A DNA stretch of 64,000 nt, from NCBI RefSeq assembly GCF_963576615.1, contig NC_088712.1:12592541-12656540 (forward strand). Direction: 5' to 3'. Of the stretch, positions 12,588-22,966 are shown one piece after another. The notes beneath the pieces are model-generated. The model was given only the letters and a program-made list of their open reading frames with translations, ran no database searches and had not been told where the DNA came from. This stretch comes from Watersipora subatra (taxonomy: Eukaryota; Bryozoa; Gymnolaemata; Cheilostomatida; Watersiporidae). Position 1 is the stretch's first letter, and every line of letters starts with the position of its first letter. The position numbers and the translations under genes are program-made.

Positions 12588-13704
12588 CAGTCAAACATGG
12601 ATAACTCGAACTTCAAGGGACCGAGCAAAAGTGTTCGAATTATCAGAGCGTTCAAGTTATCAGAGCACTGTCACAAGTCCATATATTTACTTATTTATTA
12701 GTAGATACATGTACATATACAAACTATAATATAAATCAAAAGCACAAATGTCTTGTTTCAAATTAAATGCTTGTAATGTAAAGTTTAAAACGTTTTTATG
12801 AAAAAGTATAGAGATTTTTCTATCACTTGAGATTGGTTTGTTGTTTGAGGTGATGTTATTGCCAGGACGTTTTTCAGATTAACATTGGCAAAACTTGATC
12901 GTTGTTGAAATGCTCAAAAGAAAAGACATTTTTTTCTTTTGGGGTTTTACCCACGATCAATTTTGCCGTTTTTTCTTGAAGTTTATGCAGATTACCTTAT
13001 TTTACCTGGGATTCGTTAAGAGCAACACTCCGAAGCAGTTCAATTAGAAGTTTTACGAGGTTTTACGGTACATTCTATATCACTCACGCTTTTTTAATAG
13101 ATACTTATTGAATGTACACACGTATTCTGTGTTTAGGTCAAACGATGAATAGTTTTTTAGCTGAGACAACGTATACGTTTAATTACACCAATTTTAAGAC
13201 GTTTTAAACATTTAACATTCCGACGTTGATTCAACACGGAATCAACGTCGGAAAACTATTCATCACGGGCTAGCCGGGTCACGCACTCAAGGATTTTCGC
13301 CACGCACATACAAAACAACATGTGATTTTTGTTTTGTATGTGCGTGGCGAAAATCCTTGCGCGCGTGACCCGGCTAGCCCGTGCTATTCATCGTAACGCA
13401 GTATAAATCAATTTTCACCAAACTTTTAGAAAAGTCGTTGACAAAAATATTTTGCCGTTGGTGGTAATAACGACGCTTATGAATTACGAAAAGATGAAGT
13501 TTACCTCTATGGCTTTGAATAAAGTGATTTTCTAAAGCGATAACAACAATTTCGGTAGCCGTTGGGCAAAAAACAGTTCGAATTAACAGTGTTGAGTTCG
13601 AGTTATCTATAGCAATTTATCATTACGTGGGAACGGACCAAAGGAAATGTTCGAATTAACCATGTGTTCGAGCTATCCGTGGACGAGTTATCCATGTTTG
13701 ACTG
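12588..13704. mobile_element. Tigger/pogo-like MITE with TA target duplication
   Basis: TA (12586-12587) precedes CAGTCAAACATGGATAAC and TA (13705-13706) follows the inverted copy GTTATCCATGTTTGACTG. CAGTCAAAC-type ends with TA duplications are typical of pogo/Tigger elements. Subterminal blocks (TTCGAATTATCAGAG on the left, TTCGAATTAACCATG on the right) are also inverted. No transposase frame exists in the 1117 bp, so it is non-autonomous. A short palindrome at 13220-13251 and a younger foldback at 13264-13383 lie inside it. Confidence 0.8.
13264..13383. mobile_element. 120-bp foldback element with 8-9-bp target duplication
   Basis: Arms of about 54 bases, starting CACGGGCTAGCCGGGTCACG, face each other around a loop of about 11 bases and differ at only a few positions. 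CTATTCAT stands at both borders (13256-13263 and 13384-13391), and the repeat could be read as 9 bases with C. An 8-bp duplication would suit a hAT source and 9 bp a Mutator-like one. It carries no gene. It inserted after the surrounding Tigger-like element was in place. Confidence 0.8.
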
Positions 13705-13777
13705 TATATCAATAGAGTGATGCGACTTCATGGTAGTTTTATGAAATTACTCATCATGTGTCCGCTTATATGAGCAT

Positions 13778-14293
13778 TTAGCAAAGAATCTCACAGAAAT
13801 GCAAAAACAGCAATTTTATGTCAGAATAAAATATTCCGACAGCACAGATAGCATATAAAAATTGAAAGACTGAGAGTAATATACCGTAAACCGGCAATTT
13901 GTGAGCGTCAAAACTAGCCAGAACTAATATCGGAAAGGAAATGAGGCTATAGATGAATATGAGTCTATGAGTTGACCCTATAGTAATACATGGATGAAAT
14001 GTCATTTAATGAACTGTAATTTGACCTGCTGTTAGAGAGGCAATCTGCTTGTCACATCTACACTGTCATTTTTTCTCTTTGAGTTCCAAACGAAAAGGTT
14101 TGATTTTATGTCGGCCATGGGGATGCAATCCTAAAAAAGGAATGATATGGTTCTGAGAATATAAACAGACAATGGATAAATAGAACATGCCTATAAGACA
14201 CAAGACATATACGATTAAAATGAACAGGACGGGTATGAAAATAATTCTAACAATTGACCAATCAGGGGTCAACTTACAGAGCCATGACAACAC
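13778..14293 (-). other. Two adjacent hydrophobic frames, possible membrane-protein exons
   Basis: Two minus-strand frames, 14293-14066 and 14005-13778 (75 codons each), are rich in hydrophobic segments that could span a membrane. A plausible acceptor (TACTATAG) precedes the second near 13983. The pattern of the second, with a YG...FLYA...FYSD stretch, vaguely recalls the last helices of DRAM/FRAG1-type proteins, but the resemblance is weak. AT-rich non-coding DNA often yields such frames. I list it only because no repeat explains this stretch. Confidence 0.15.
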
Positions 14294-14432
14294 TCAACTA
14301 ATAAAGACCTCTATGACGGAATATATAAAGGTAAGAGTGACTAAATGTTGCTTCTAAAGTGATTTAAATAAGTCTATGACTAAAAACCGAATGTTACAAA
14401 CCTACAAATAGGTATTGGACTAACCACCTTAA

Positions 14433-14500
14433 CCCTTTGAACCCTAGACGACCTAGTCAAACTGTGCCAGTCGCCCTGGGCAATGTGTCTAACGATGTAA
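14433..14500. mobile_element. Single piggyBac-type end (TTAA + CCCTTTGAACCCTA)
   Basis: TTAA at 14429-14432 is followed by CCCTTTGAACCCTA, the same terminus as the TTAA element at 26512-34408. Further in, CCCTGGGCAATGTGTC parallels the right end of that element (around 34360-34375 on the opposite strand). I could not find the partner end, so its extent is unknown. Confidence 0.5.
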
Positions 14501-14996
14501 GGTTTTGAAACTTCATTTAAATGTATCTAAATGTGTTCATAATCCAACGATATTTGGTAAAAAAAGTAATGAAAGACGGGCAACTGACAGCAAATGTCAT
14601 CAAACAGCAAAAAACAGTCTTTCATCGTTGTGGGCTGAAACCATAAAATTCGTACGATTTGAAAAGCTTGTAAAAATAATTACACTAGCATCATATCCGT
14701 CGAGCACACGATCATCATTATTTCATGAATCAGAGTGAACTGGATAATTATAGTCTAGTATCATAAAATCCTGCATTTGCATCACAATCCTTTATGACCT
14801 ATCACCAAACAAGTCGTATCGGTTTGTTCGCGACAGCGTTCTAATAAAATTTGTTATTGAAACAAAGAGAGTAAAGATATTTGAAATCTGTTACAAAAGG
14901 AAGCGAATTTTCTGGTCTAACTTAGTTCGCAAGAATTAATTTGGTTGGTTAGGCTGTTACCTAAAAACAGCTTTAGTAAACAGAGCCATGTGAATG

Positions 14997-15046
14997 CCAG
15001 TATTTCGGCTGCTAGGGTTTCTGACACCTAGCAGCCGAAATGCTGG
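14997..15046. repeat. Short hairpin
   Basis: CCAGTATTTCGGCTGCTAGG and its near-complement CCTAGCAGCCGAAATGCTGG face each other around 10 bases. No run of T follows that would suggest a transcript end, and no target duplication is evident. Confidence 0.7.
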
Positions 15047-15464
15047 AAAGCTAAAAGCCTTTAGTTTTTTTAGCTTAACCCATAGGAGTTAAATGGTAAA
15101 GCTACAAGGCTTAACATAAAATGTATAGGTCTATGTTTGAAACCCTGAGGCTACAGAAATATGAATAGAATCACATGTGCAGTACAAGCACACGATTAAC
15201 AACAGGTAATAATACTGTGACTAATACACGCAGCTATACTTACTGTAAGTAGCAGTAGTAGTGGACAGAAGCGAGTCTTCAAGTGGATTAACTAGTGATA
15301 GTCATATCTACAAATTAGTATAGAGAACAACTGTTAAAATCTCATGTTCAAACAAGCTAATTAATGGCACAAGGTAATGGGTAACACTTGGCATTGTCCA
15401 CATGTTAACACTAACTGCCAATCACCAAGAGAAGATCACTGCGACTAAAACAATCGCTCAACAA

Positions 15465-15751
15465 TGCATGGACGAAGACCATTCACGGGTACATACCATA
15501 ATTGGGAGCATACATATATTAATACACACCATACACGCGCGCACACCATACACGTGTGTATACCATACATGCGCGCACACCATGCATGGGAGCATAGTAT
15601 ACAGAGGAGCATTGCATACACAGATGCATACCATTCACGGACGCATAACGTATACAAGCGTGTACTATGAACGCGTGAGTACATACCAAACATAGGCTCA
15701 TACACAGGCTCATATACAGGTACATACCATACATGGGTACATACCATATAC
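15465..15751. repeat. Minisatellite (CATACCATACACG type), left part
   Basis: A ragged repeat of about 10-16 bases (CATACCATACA(C/T)G, GGTACATACCATAC and variants) fills this stretch. Frames through it in several phases are low-complexity artefacts. The tract resumes at 19476 after the nested transposons, which shows that it was one tract before the hAT-like insertion. Confidence 0.85.
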
Positions 15752-15939
15752 TAGTGCTGCACAATATCTTTGAATTTATATTTGATTATTTGATCTCAAA
15801 ATATATCAAATATCGAAAAATATTGAACATTGGAGTTGTCTTCTATCGATATATAGTGATAGGCATAGGCATTAACCCTTTAGCGACCGCGCGGTTACGA
15901 TGGAAAAACCACTAGAGTACCGTGCAATAACTTGCGCGA

Positions 15940-16930
15940 TTTGAGCTGCCGACATGAACGCATAGAAACTGCAGTAACTTACAACAAAATTGTGGCAGTT
16001 GCATAAATTAGTATGCATAAGAAAGCTGAGAAATTTCTCTACAAGCTGATGCTTCTTCTGTGTAGATAACTCACAAATATTTGCCAACAAAAATGTCGAT
16101 TTGCTGAAGCGATGAAATTTTTATTTTTGTATGCCATTTTCAATTGTATTTTTCTAATTGATATAAGTAATTGACCATGTTGTACTAAAGACACTTGCAT
16201 AGAGTCATATGTTCACAATGTTTTGCAAAAAAAACTGATCGTCGAAGAGCATTGAACGCGGAGTTACAAGCTCCGTTGCAATGCAGGAACGCCTCTCGAA
16301 ATTTTCGGCGCAAGACTCTAACAACCTGCGAATAATGGAGGCGCGACATGGTCGTCTAAACTTGGCTATAACTCGCATGCAAATTCGCATGGAGCTGTAA
16401 ATGAATATGCATTTGAAAGCTTAGAAATTTTTCAACAAACAGCCATAGATTCCCTGTACATCGACTGGGAACACTTTAGTCACAAGCCAGATTCGACGAA
16501 GTTGTCACCCCTCTACCATGAAATTTCGATAACAAATACACTTTTAGAAGCATTATCTCTGCTAAAAACGGTTCATGATAAGCATCTGCATGGTGTCATA
16601 TTTATACAAGAGTTTGCAAAAAAAATGGGTTGTCCAAGCACATCAAAAGTGTAGTTAGGTGCCCCTGTGCATCGCGGGTGCAGACCTACGAAATGCTCCT
16701 GACGCCATGGCGACGAGCAGTGCTGCAGTTACCGGACATGGCCCCTCAAACTCTGGTGCAAATTTATATAAAACTGCAAATGAATATGCATCTAAAAGCT
16801 GAAATATTTTCCTACAGACTGAGATTTTTTCCTCCGGGCAGCTTGCAAACACTGCAACTTCAAATTTATATATTCAGTTATTATTTTTTTCTGTCAGATT
16901 GATATGCATTTCTTGAAACTATAGATTCAT
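15940..16930. repeat. Diverged tandem repeats of about 390 bp downstream of the transposase
   Basis: Blocks with the core (A/G)AATATGCAT-(T/C)(T/A)-AAAGCT and TTTGCAAAAAAAA(C/T)(T/G)G recur with a spacing of roughly 380-400 bases. The TATGCAT cores lie near 16012, 16408 and 16788, with a partial one near 16900. Identity is low, perhaps 60-70 percent by eye. These repeats separate the transposase stop from the left end of the piggyBac element, which makes that side unusually long for the family. Confidence 0.6.
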
Positions 16931-17299
16931 GTAACAATTTTGCAAACTGATCGCATGGATGCATGTGTGCTGCAGCAAAGGTTAACTGGTTGTGCACAAG
17001 AAGAATTGAGTGGTGAGCCTGTATTCACACAGTTGGTGAAGCAGCAAAAGACAGGAAGCAACATTTATTATGAACAGAAACGGCAAATGATGGAGAAATC
17101 CTGCCAGATGGCAGAACAATATGAGAACTGAACTCTTTGATTATGTGTGGCCCTGAAGAGGGCCGTGGGCAACAAATACAACATAGCAATGCACAACAAC
17201 TACAATATATCATGACATTTCAACAAGTGTATGTACAATAGCTAACAACACAACAAAGCATTTGCATAAACTAAATTATTTTAAATACAATTTGGAAAT

Positions 17300-18964
17300 T
17301 TATTTAGCATGGTAAGGCTCAAAACAGGGTTCGCACAAAGGTACTCCACATGCTTGGCATTTAAATCTAGTTTCGTCTCGCTTACGGGTGTTGTCATTAG
17401 CTCGCTTTGGGCAGCGCCTACAAATTCTATATTTAGCTCGTTTACCTTTTCCTGGACTATTTAGCACTAATCGATGAGCGGAAGAAGTTGAAGCGCGGGG
17501 AACAGTGTTTTTGCGGCAAGATCCAGTGTATTCAAATATTTGTTCAATTAATTTCTGTCGAAACTCTAAGTCAGTTATTTTACAACCGCTACGGATTCTA
17601 TAAACAATGGCTGCATTGTACACACAAATATCTAATAAATGGAAAAATAGTTTTTTGTACCATTTCATGGTTTTACGCGCAGCATTATAATAATGCAAAT
17701 TTTGATCAGATTTGTCAACTCCTCCCATGTATCGGTTGTAATCCAAAATAGCAGCTGGTTTGCAAACTTTATCCCCTTTATAGTTTACTTTGCCTGTATC
17801 TACGACATCCAAGTTTTTATGCATAGTTGAAATTACAGAAATATATTTCTTATCTCTCCAACAGCCAATCATACTTTCTCCATTAGAAAAGCTTGTTGTT
17901 TCACCTTTTTTAATAGCTTTTCCATTGCAAACTTTCAAATCTTTAGGAACACCTTTTCTGTTTGCACGCAGAGTTCCGCAAACATGAGTGTTATTTTTAA
18001 TAAGTTCAGCTGCTAACTCTGGCGAATTATAATAATTATCCATATATAAACAACGACCCGAATTAAGCAAACCATTCATTAATTTCATCACTATGTTGTG
18101 AGTGATTCCTCTACCAGTTCCTTCGGCTTGTTCTCGCTCATCACCAATGTACACAGACAGCTTGTGCACATAGCCAGAGACAGCATCGCAGAGAGCAAAT
18201 AGCTTTATTCCAAATCTAGATCTTTTAGATGGAATATACTGCCTGAAGCTGAGCCGTCCTTTCCAAGCCAGCAAGCTTTCATCTATAGATATAAATTTAC
18301 CAGGCAGCAAAACAGAAGATAACCGGTCAGATATCATGGTAAAAACATTTCCTAGCTTGAATAACTTATTGCCATCAGGGTTTTCCGAATTGTCAGTGAA
18401 ATGCAAACTGTTCAAAACCATTAAAAACTTATTCCTCGAAATCATTTTACTAAACATTGGCGTTGATAATAACGGATTGGTAGACCAATACGACAACAAA
18501 GTAGGCTTCTTGACAATACCCATGAGCAAAACTAAACCAAAAACTCGCCAAATATCTTTGCCATCGACAGACTCCCATGCATCGCCATGTTTTTGAAGGC
18601 CATACCTATTTGTCTCGTTAACTATAACATTCATGATGGCCGATGTAATAAAAAGCTGTAAATAATTGAAAATACTTATCTGTCCAGTAATTCGACTTTG
18701 TACACCTGCCAAGCTCTCATCAAAATGCAGTTCTTTCGGTTTTAGATCAGCTCCTCTTTGAAATCCGAAATTACTCCCTGGTTCAACGTCGGTCGTTTCA
18801 CTCTCACTTTCGTCATCAGATTCACTCTGTCGATCTTCTTTTTCACTCTCATCATCTTCCCCACATTCTTCTGACCTGAAATCCTCTTCCTCACTTTCGA
18901 ACCAGTCGATATCATCCTCTAAACAAATTTTTTTAGCCGAGCTCAAATTATCGCGTCCGTCCAT
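17300..18964 (-). CDS. piggyBac transposase, intact
   Basis: This 554-residue protein should be the DDE/D transposase that cuts and inserts the surrounding element at TTAA sites in the nucleus. Residues 17-60 form an acidic N-terminus rich in Glu, Asp and Ser. The catalytic core follows, with SIDES (Asp228), YMDNYY (Asp309) and GGVDKSD (Asp417, and Asp420 three residues on). The spacings of about 81, 108 and 3 are close to those of the classical piggyBac enzyme. After a basic linker (about 480-512) come the cysteines of the C-terminal cross-brace zinc finger (residues 515-547: CRRC, CQAC, CEPC). The start Met at 18964 gives the full acidic leader. The stop overlaps an AATAAA poly(A) signal at about 17297-17302. 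There are no introns, frameshifts or stops, so recent activity is plausible. It is not obviously domesticated, because it still lies between element ends. Confidence 0.95.
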   Translation of the reverse strand: MDGRDNLSSAKKICLEDDIDWFESEEEDFRSEECGEDDESEKEDRQSESDDESESETTDVEPGSNFGFQRGADLKPKELHFDESLAGVQSRITGQISIFNYLQLFITSAIMNVIVNETNRYGLQKHGDAWESVDGKDIWRVFGLVLLMGIVKKPTLLSYWSTNPLLSTPMFSKMISRNKFLMVLNSLHFTDNSENPDGNKLFKLGNVFTMISDRLSSVLLPGKFISIDESLLAWKGRLSFRQYIPSKRSRFGIKLFALCDAVSGYVHKLSVYIGDEREQAEGTGRGITHNIVMKLMNGLLNSGRCLYMDNYYNSPELAAELIKNNTHVCGTLRANRKGVPKDLKVCNGKAIKKGETTSFSNGESMIGCWRDKKYISVISTMHKNLDVVDTGKVNYKGDKVCKPAAILDYNRYMGGVDKSDQNLHYYNAARKTMKWYKKLFFHLLDICVYNAAIVYRIRSGCKITDLEFRQKLIEQIFEYTGSCRKNTVPRASTSSAHRLVLNSPGKGKRAKYRICRRCPKRANDNTRKRDETRFKCQACGVPLCEPCFEPYHAK

Positions 18965-19475
18965 GTTGATCAGTTTTCCATAAAGAAAGATCTAATCTTT
19001 ACAACGTGTTCTTTTTGCACATGCGCATAAAATTTATTATTTATAGCGTCAAAACAGTAGTAAAAAATTTACTGAAACTGCTCAAATTTTTAATTTTAAT
19101 TTTTAACGTTAACTTTAAAATAAATAAAACGTTTTAAAAAAGGTCTATCGAAAACGGCAAAAATGTCGGGTTTGTCGGTTTTGGTACGCTGAGACATTAC
19201 TCGTAAACCGACAAATGTCGGTCTTGGTACGCATAGGGGTAACATGAACGATATGAAAGGATATTGGTCAATATCAGTTAAAAAAGAAATTGTCCCCTCT
19301 TTCAATAAGAAGAGTTGACAACTCAAGTTCTGCAAAATAGACTACGCCGATATTTTGGTAAAATATCGGTTTCAATATTCATATTGAATTTAAAACTGAC
19401 AAAATATAAAATCATCCACGGAAATATATCGTCACATCGAATGATATCGGTTTATCGTGCAGCACTACCGTATAC

Positions 19476-19500
19476 AGGTGCATACCATACCCATATGTAG
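19476..19500. repeat. Minisatellite, right remnant
   Basis: AGGTGCATACCATACCCATATG continues the tract of 15465-15751 beyond the nested insertions. Confidence 0.7.
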
Positions 19501-19523
19501 GCCTACCACACTCAAATATATTA

Positions 19524-19986
19524 CAGTCATACCTCGACATACATGTAGTTTCTTAATATATTCTGGGACTGAGTATAAGTATACTGTGAAAAAAACCCTT
19601 GAACATGATATTATGAGTAACAAGGTGTATTTAATTTTTGCAATTCCGAACACACGCTCTAAAAGTAACGAATACCTATTCAGTTTTTATGATCTGCAAT
19701 AAAATGTAACATCATTGTGTACACTACTTTATGGAGATTTTACTTTCAAGACAGACATTGTGGATAACTTTTAGCCAACCGTTTGAAAAGTGTTTTTAAA
19801 TGGATTCAAGGAGAAATACTGAAGGATCCTGTTGTTAAAAGCAGCCTTTGCATACTTGGCCATATAGTGGCTATATAGTGGCCATTGAGAACCGGCTCGT
19901 ATCTCAAGAAAGGAACTTGCTAAAAAGTCAGCTCGTATCTCGAGTATCTCGCATGTTGAAGTACTCATAGGTAGAGGTATGTCTGT
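19524..19986. mobile_element. Tc1/mariner- or Tigger-like MITE, CAGTCATACCTCGACATAC ends
   Basis: TA (19522-19523) precedes CAGTCATACCTCGACATAC, and the right end closes with GAGGTATGTCTG followed by TA (19987-19988). The ends are inverted copies with a few mismatches. The 463 bp hold no transposase. Related elements are at 35905-35973 and 37556-38099. Confidence 0.65.
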
Positions 19987-20259
19987 AACTATTATAGTAG
20001 AGTATAGACATTGTATACACACATATAGTACTGTGTATACAGTGCCACAAATATATACTTTAAAAACAAGTGACCAAATCCAAGTGACAAAAACAATTCT
20101 TGTTTTCGGCATCAAAAAGAAAAACCTTGATAAAAGAAAACTGGTTCAGCAGGATTCCCTGAATTCAAAAACTAGTCAAGCTTGTACGTGCACAAAGGTC
20201 TTGTTTATCTGTTACTTCATATGCAGACACGGATTACTATGAGGTGTCATACACCCATC

Positions 20260-21086
20260 AAGGCGTGGTCACACGAGCGCCGAACCGACGTAGGATCGGT
20301 TCGGAGGCTGGTTCGGTTCGTGGCACATGTCACACGGCCACCGAAGTAACTTCGTTTCCTAGATACCATACGTATAGAGACAGGACACGGTTTCATTAGT
20401 AGTTGTTATGTATTTGAGTTAAATATTTCTACTGTAAACAAAAAAACTTTGAGGAACAATTATAAATTATAATCACACAGCAGATTTATCAGAAGATCGT
20501 TCGGCTGCTCAAAATAAATCACTCGATACAAATATTTTGCTAACCCTTCCCATCAACATAATTATATTTTTTTTATTAACATATGAATGTTTTTTTATGC
20601 TGAGTACATAACAAACAAAAACAGTCCTTATCATAGTACTGTGGTTTTACATAAATAAATCAGTCAACGATAGTTCATCAGGATGAATATGACACATTAC
20701 TTATAGTCTACACGAAAAAAAATCGCAACCATTCCCTTACAATTATGCAAAACTTGAGTGCAACATCTTACATTTATGCAACCCAATCACAAGTCCGGGT
20801 GAACCTTGTCGTAAATTGCTTCATGTTGTTTATTTAACGAAATAAAAGTATCGTCCCATTTCTTTTTTAACTTTACTCGCACGCACGTAAGAAGAAATGT
20901 GACACGTGCTCGCTAGAATTCTAGAATTTTAACCAGCCAATAAGAGCAAGGGTTCGGCACGAAATTTCGAGCAGTACCGAAATAGTTCGTTTCGGCCAGA
21001 AATGTCATCAGCCGAACTTTTTAGAGCTGAAAACGACGTCGTTTTGCGTCATTTAGTTCGGTTCGGTGCCCGTGTGACCACGGCTT
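20260..21086. mobile_element. Miniature element with GTGGTCACACG inverted ends
   Basis: The left end AAGGCGTGGTCACACGAGC and the right end, read inward as AAGCCGTGGTCACACGGGC, are inverted copies that continue into GCCGAACC-type sequence for about 27 bases. The interior is AT-rich and has no frame of note. I could not settle the target duplication, so the superfamily is open. PIF/Harbinger or hAT are both possible. Confidence 0.65.
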
Positions 21087-21310
21087 TACTCTACTACAGC
21101 CCTATGAAAACATGTCTACTGGTCAGAACAACATAGCCTTCTGCACTGACTCAACCAGGTGTCCTACACTATACCTGTACAGAGACTTATTAAATTACTC
21201 ATCATACGCTATTTATAGAAGGCTGGCACATGATGTTTGGACTAGTGCCAAATTCAGTAGCTTTATTTAGATGAAAAGGCAACTACTACTAGTGAGATGG
21301 GGGAGTGTAA

Positions 21311-21616
21311 AGCCTGGTTCCCATATCGATTGCGAGACTCCGGCGGTAACATGTGCTGCAAAACGCTTGCGACGCTACGCTCGCCATGCCGTTCCAATGA
21401 TGGTGACCTTTACTCGTTCCTGTAATGGTGACCTTCACCCGCACAGTGCCTTTTAGGAAGGTTTTGCCTACGGTCTTTTGCGAAATTTGAGCAGCGCAAA
21501 ACAATTGTGAAGCCACCAGCAGCTACCGGCGATCCTCGGCGCGTAGGTTCCCAATTCACCGCTAATAGCCTGCGGTGCTGACACCGGTGCTTTGCGACGT
21601 ATATGGGAACCAGGCT
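21311..21616. mobile_element. Miniature TTAA element, AGCCTGGTTCCCATA ends
   Basis: The left end AGCCTGGTTCCCATATCG and the right end CGTATATGGGAACCAGGCT are near-perfect inverted copies. TTAA follows at 21617-21620 and GTAA precedes at 21307-21310. It matches the element at 10505-10838 along its length, including the shared ATGGTGACCTTCACCCG and AATAGCCTGCGGTGCTG blocks, but its ends are better kept. It is non-coding. Confidence 0.75.
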
Positions 21617-22092
21617 TTAAGTCTCAAGCTGCTAATATATCCATCAGATCTTGACTCACCTCCAGTCCATGCCAAGACGATCCATAAAAATAACAGTAGA
21701 GATTAAAGGTTGACTTGCAACAAAATTCACATTACAGTTATTTGGTATCAAAAGATTCGCCATGTTTTACTCTGTTGTGTGGTAGGTGCCAAATATGTGG
21801 AAATGTGATTAAAAGCTCTTAAAAGCTCAAAAACAAAAAGCCGCCGTAGATTGGAATCTCTTGATTTCGATGACGTATCCGCGCTGTATGGTTATTGTCT
21901 TGTCACGTGATGTTCTCGCGTGAATTGAAAGGCCAATAAAAAGCTCAATATCAAACTTATCGTAGCAATAGTTTATGATAATCACTTCGGGTTTTACCTA
22001 AGACCCCGTATCAAATATAGATGCTCGCTACTTTACAGTTTCGGCTTGGCCATTCCGTTCGACTATTCATGTCTGAGTTGCGATCATAAAAA

Positions 22093-22666
22093 ATGTCAAA
22101 TTCTGAAGAGTTAAGACCCTGGCGTTTCGAGCCTGACGCTCTATCTGAAGAAGATCCTCAACAGAATCAAACCTCCCAGCAAGTAAGCACCGCCACTAGC
22201 CAGCTCTTATGTGCCAAGCTAGCTAGTAGTAATAGTTTTAGCTTGAGAGTGATAGAACGAATATTATTATATATGATTTTAATGATGATAATTATCGCTT
22301 CAATATTGCGAAAAAATAATTACAGATTTTTCTCGAATGACAACATTAACAATTTTAATATTTAAATCTAGTGCTGCACTGATATACTGTTGGATAACAT
22401 CGACCTGATGTATTAGCTATGGTTGCATAGACATATCTGTTCATTTCTTTAGGAGCTAATACCACCGGCTACAGAGTGGTGTGCCTGCGAGCGTTGTCAA
22501 GACATGCCATCTCTTCCTGAATGTTTGTGCTGCCATTATGCTGAGTTTGCGCATTGTCTCCTTCACCGAGGGGAGCATGAATGCCTGCGTATGCATCCTG
22601 GTGTAAACGAATTCGTGGCGTCTGCACCCCTTGAGTTGAGGTGGAATAATTACCTGCGATATCATA
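22093..22666 (+). pseudogene. P2X7-intracellular-domain-like ORF of the Kolobok-like element (two exons)
   Basis: Exon 1 (22093-22182, 30 codons, donor CAA|GTAAGC) joins in phase to exon 2 (22453-22666, acceptor TTTCTTTAG, possible donor GTGAGT). Exon 1 starts with an acidic, Gln-rich leader. Exon 2 carries WCACERC, ECLCC, a C-L-R-x-H-P stretch and an LELRWNNYLRYH end. This is the cysteine pattern of the domain found at the intracellular tail of P2X7 receptors and in many transposon-linked invertebrate proteins. It is expected to bind zinc, and its role in the element is unknown. The usual C-terminal part (YRQF...LGR...PSC) is not visible downstream, so the gene is probably truncated or has a further exon I could not find. 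Confidence 0.6.
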
Positions 22667-22966
22667 GTGAGTTGGATATTCATTTAATGCCAACAACACC
22701 AAGGCTATGCTAATGTGTCAAGCATTATCTACAATTCTTGTGTTACACATTTAATGCATCAGTTGAACACACATATTCTGAACTCGTGGAACACAAGGAG
22801 AACTGGTATATTTGGCTTGTACACTTACTACAGTAGAGAGTGTATTAGTTTTATGATTTTATTATATAAAGATCGAGATTATTTTGATGATCAGCAATTA
22901 TTGTTTTTCAATAGTTGTTTTGGTAGATAATCTATTCCCATTTGGAGAGCCATCGCCAAATGCTCG

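Larger units (their letters stand above)
15876..19238 (-). mobile_element. piggyBac element, autonomous-looking
   Basis: TTAA (15872-15875) precedes CCCTTTAGCGACC. On the other side CATAGGG ends at 19238 and is followed by GTAA (19239-19242), one base off TTAA. The two termini are only roughly inverted copies (CCCTTTAGCG versus CCCTATGCG). A palindromic CCGACAAATGTCGG lies 17 bases inside the right end. The element contains one intact transposase gene on the minus strand and about 1.4 kb downstream of it made of diverged tandem repeats. It sits inside the hAT-like miniature. Confidence 0.75.
15752..19467. mobile_element. hAT-like miniature element split by piggyBac
   Basis: The left end TAGTGCTGCACAATA and the right end TATCGTGCAGCACTA are inverted copies over the first 11 bases. 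They are bordered by CCATATAC (15744-15751) and CCGTATAC (19468-19475), an 8-bp direct repeat with one mismatch, as expected for hAT elements. Without the piggyBac insert the element is only about 350 bp and has no transposase. It landed in the minisatellite. Confidence 0.65.

Noticed and set aside
15402..15764. Several overlapping frames of 60-100 codons on both strands
   Set aside because: They are translations of the CATACCATACACG minisatellite in different phases.
22373..22400. TAGTGCTGCACTGATA resembling the hAT-like end at 15752
   Set aside because: No inverted partner or 8-bp duplication was found nearby. It is probably a chance match inside the Kolobok-like element.
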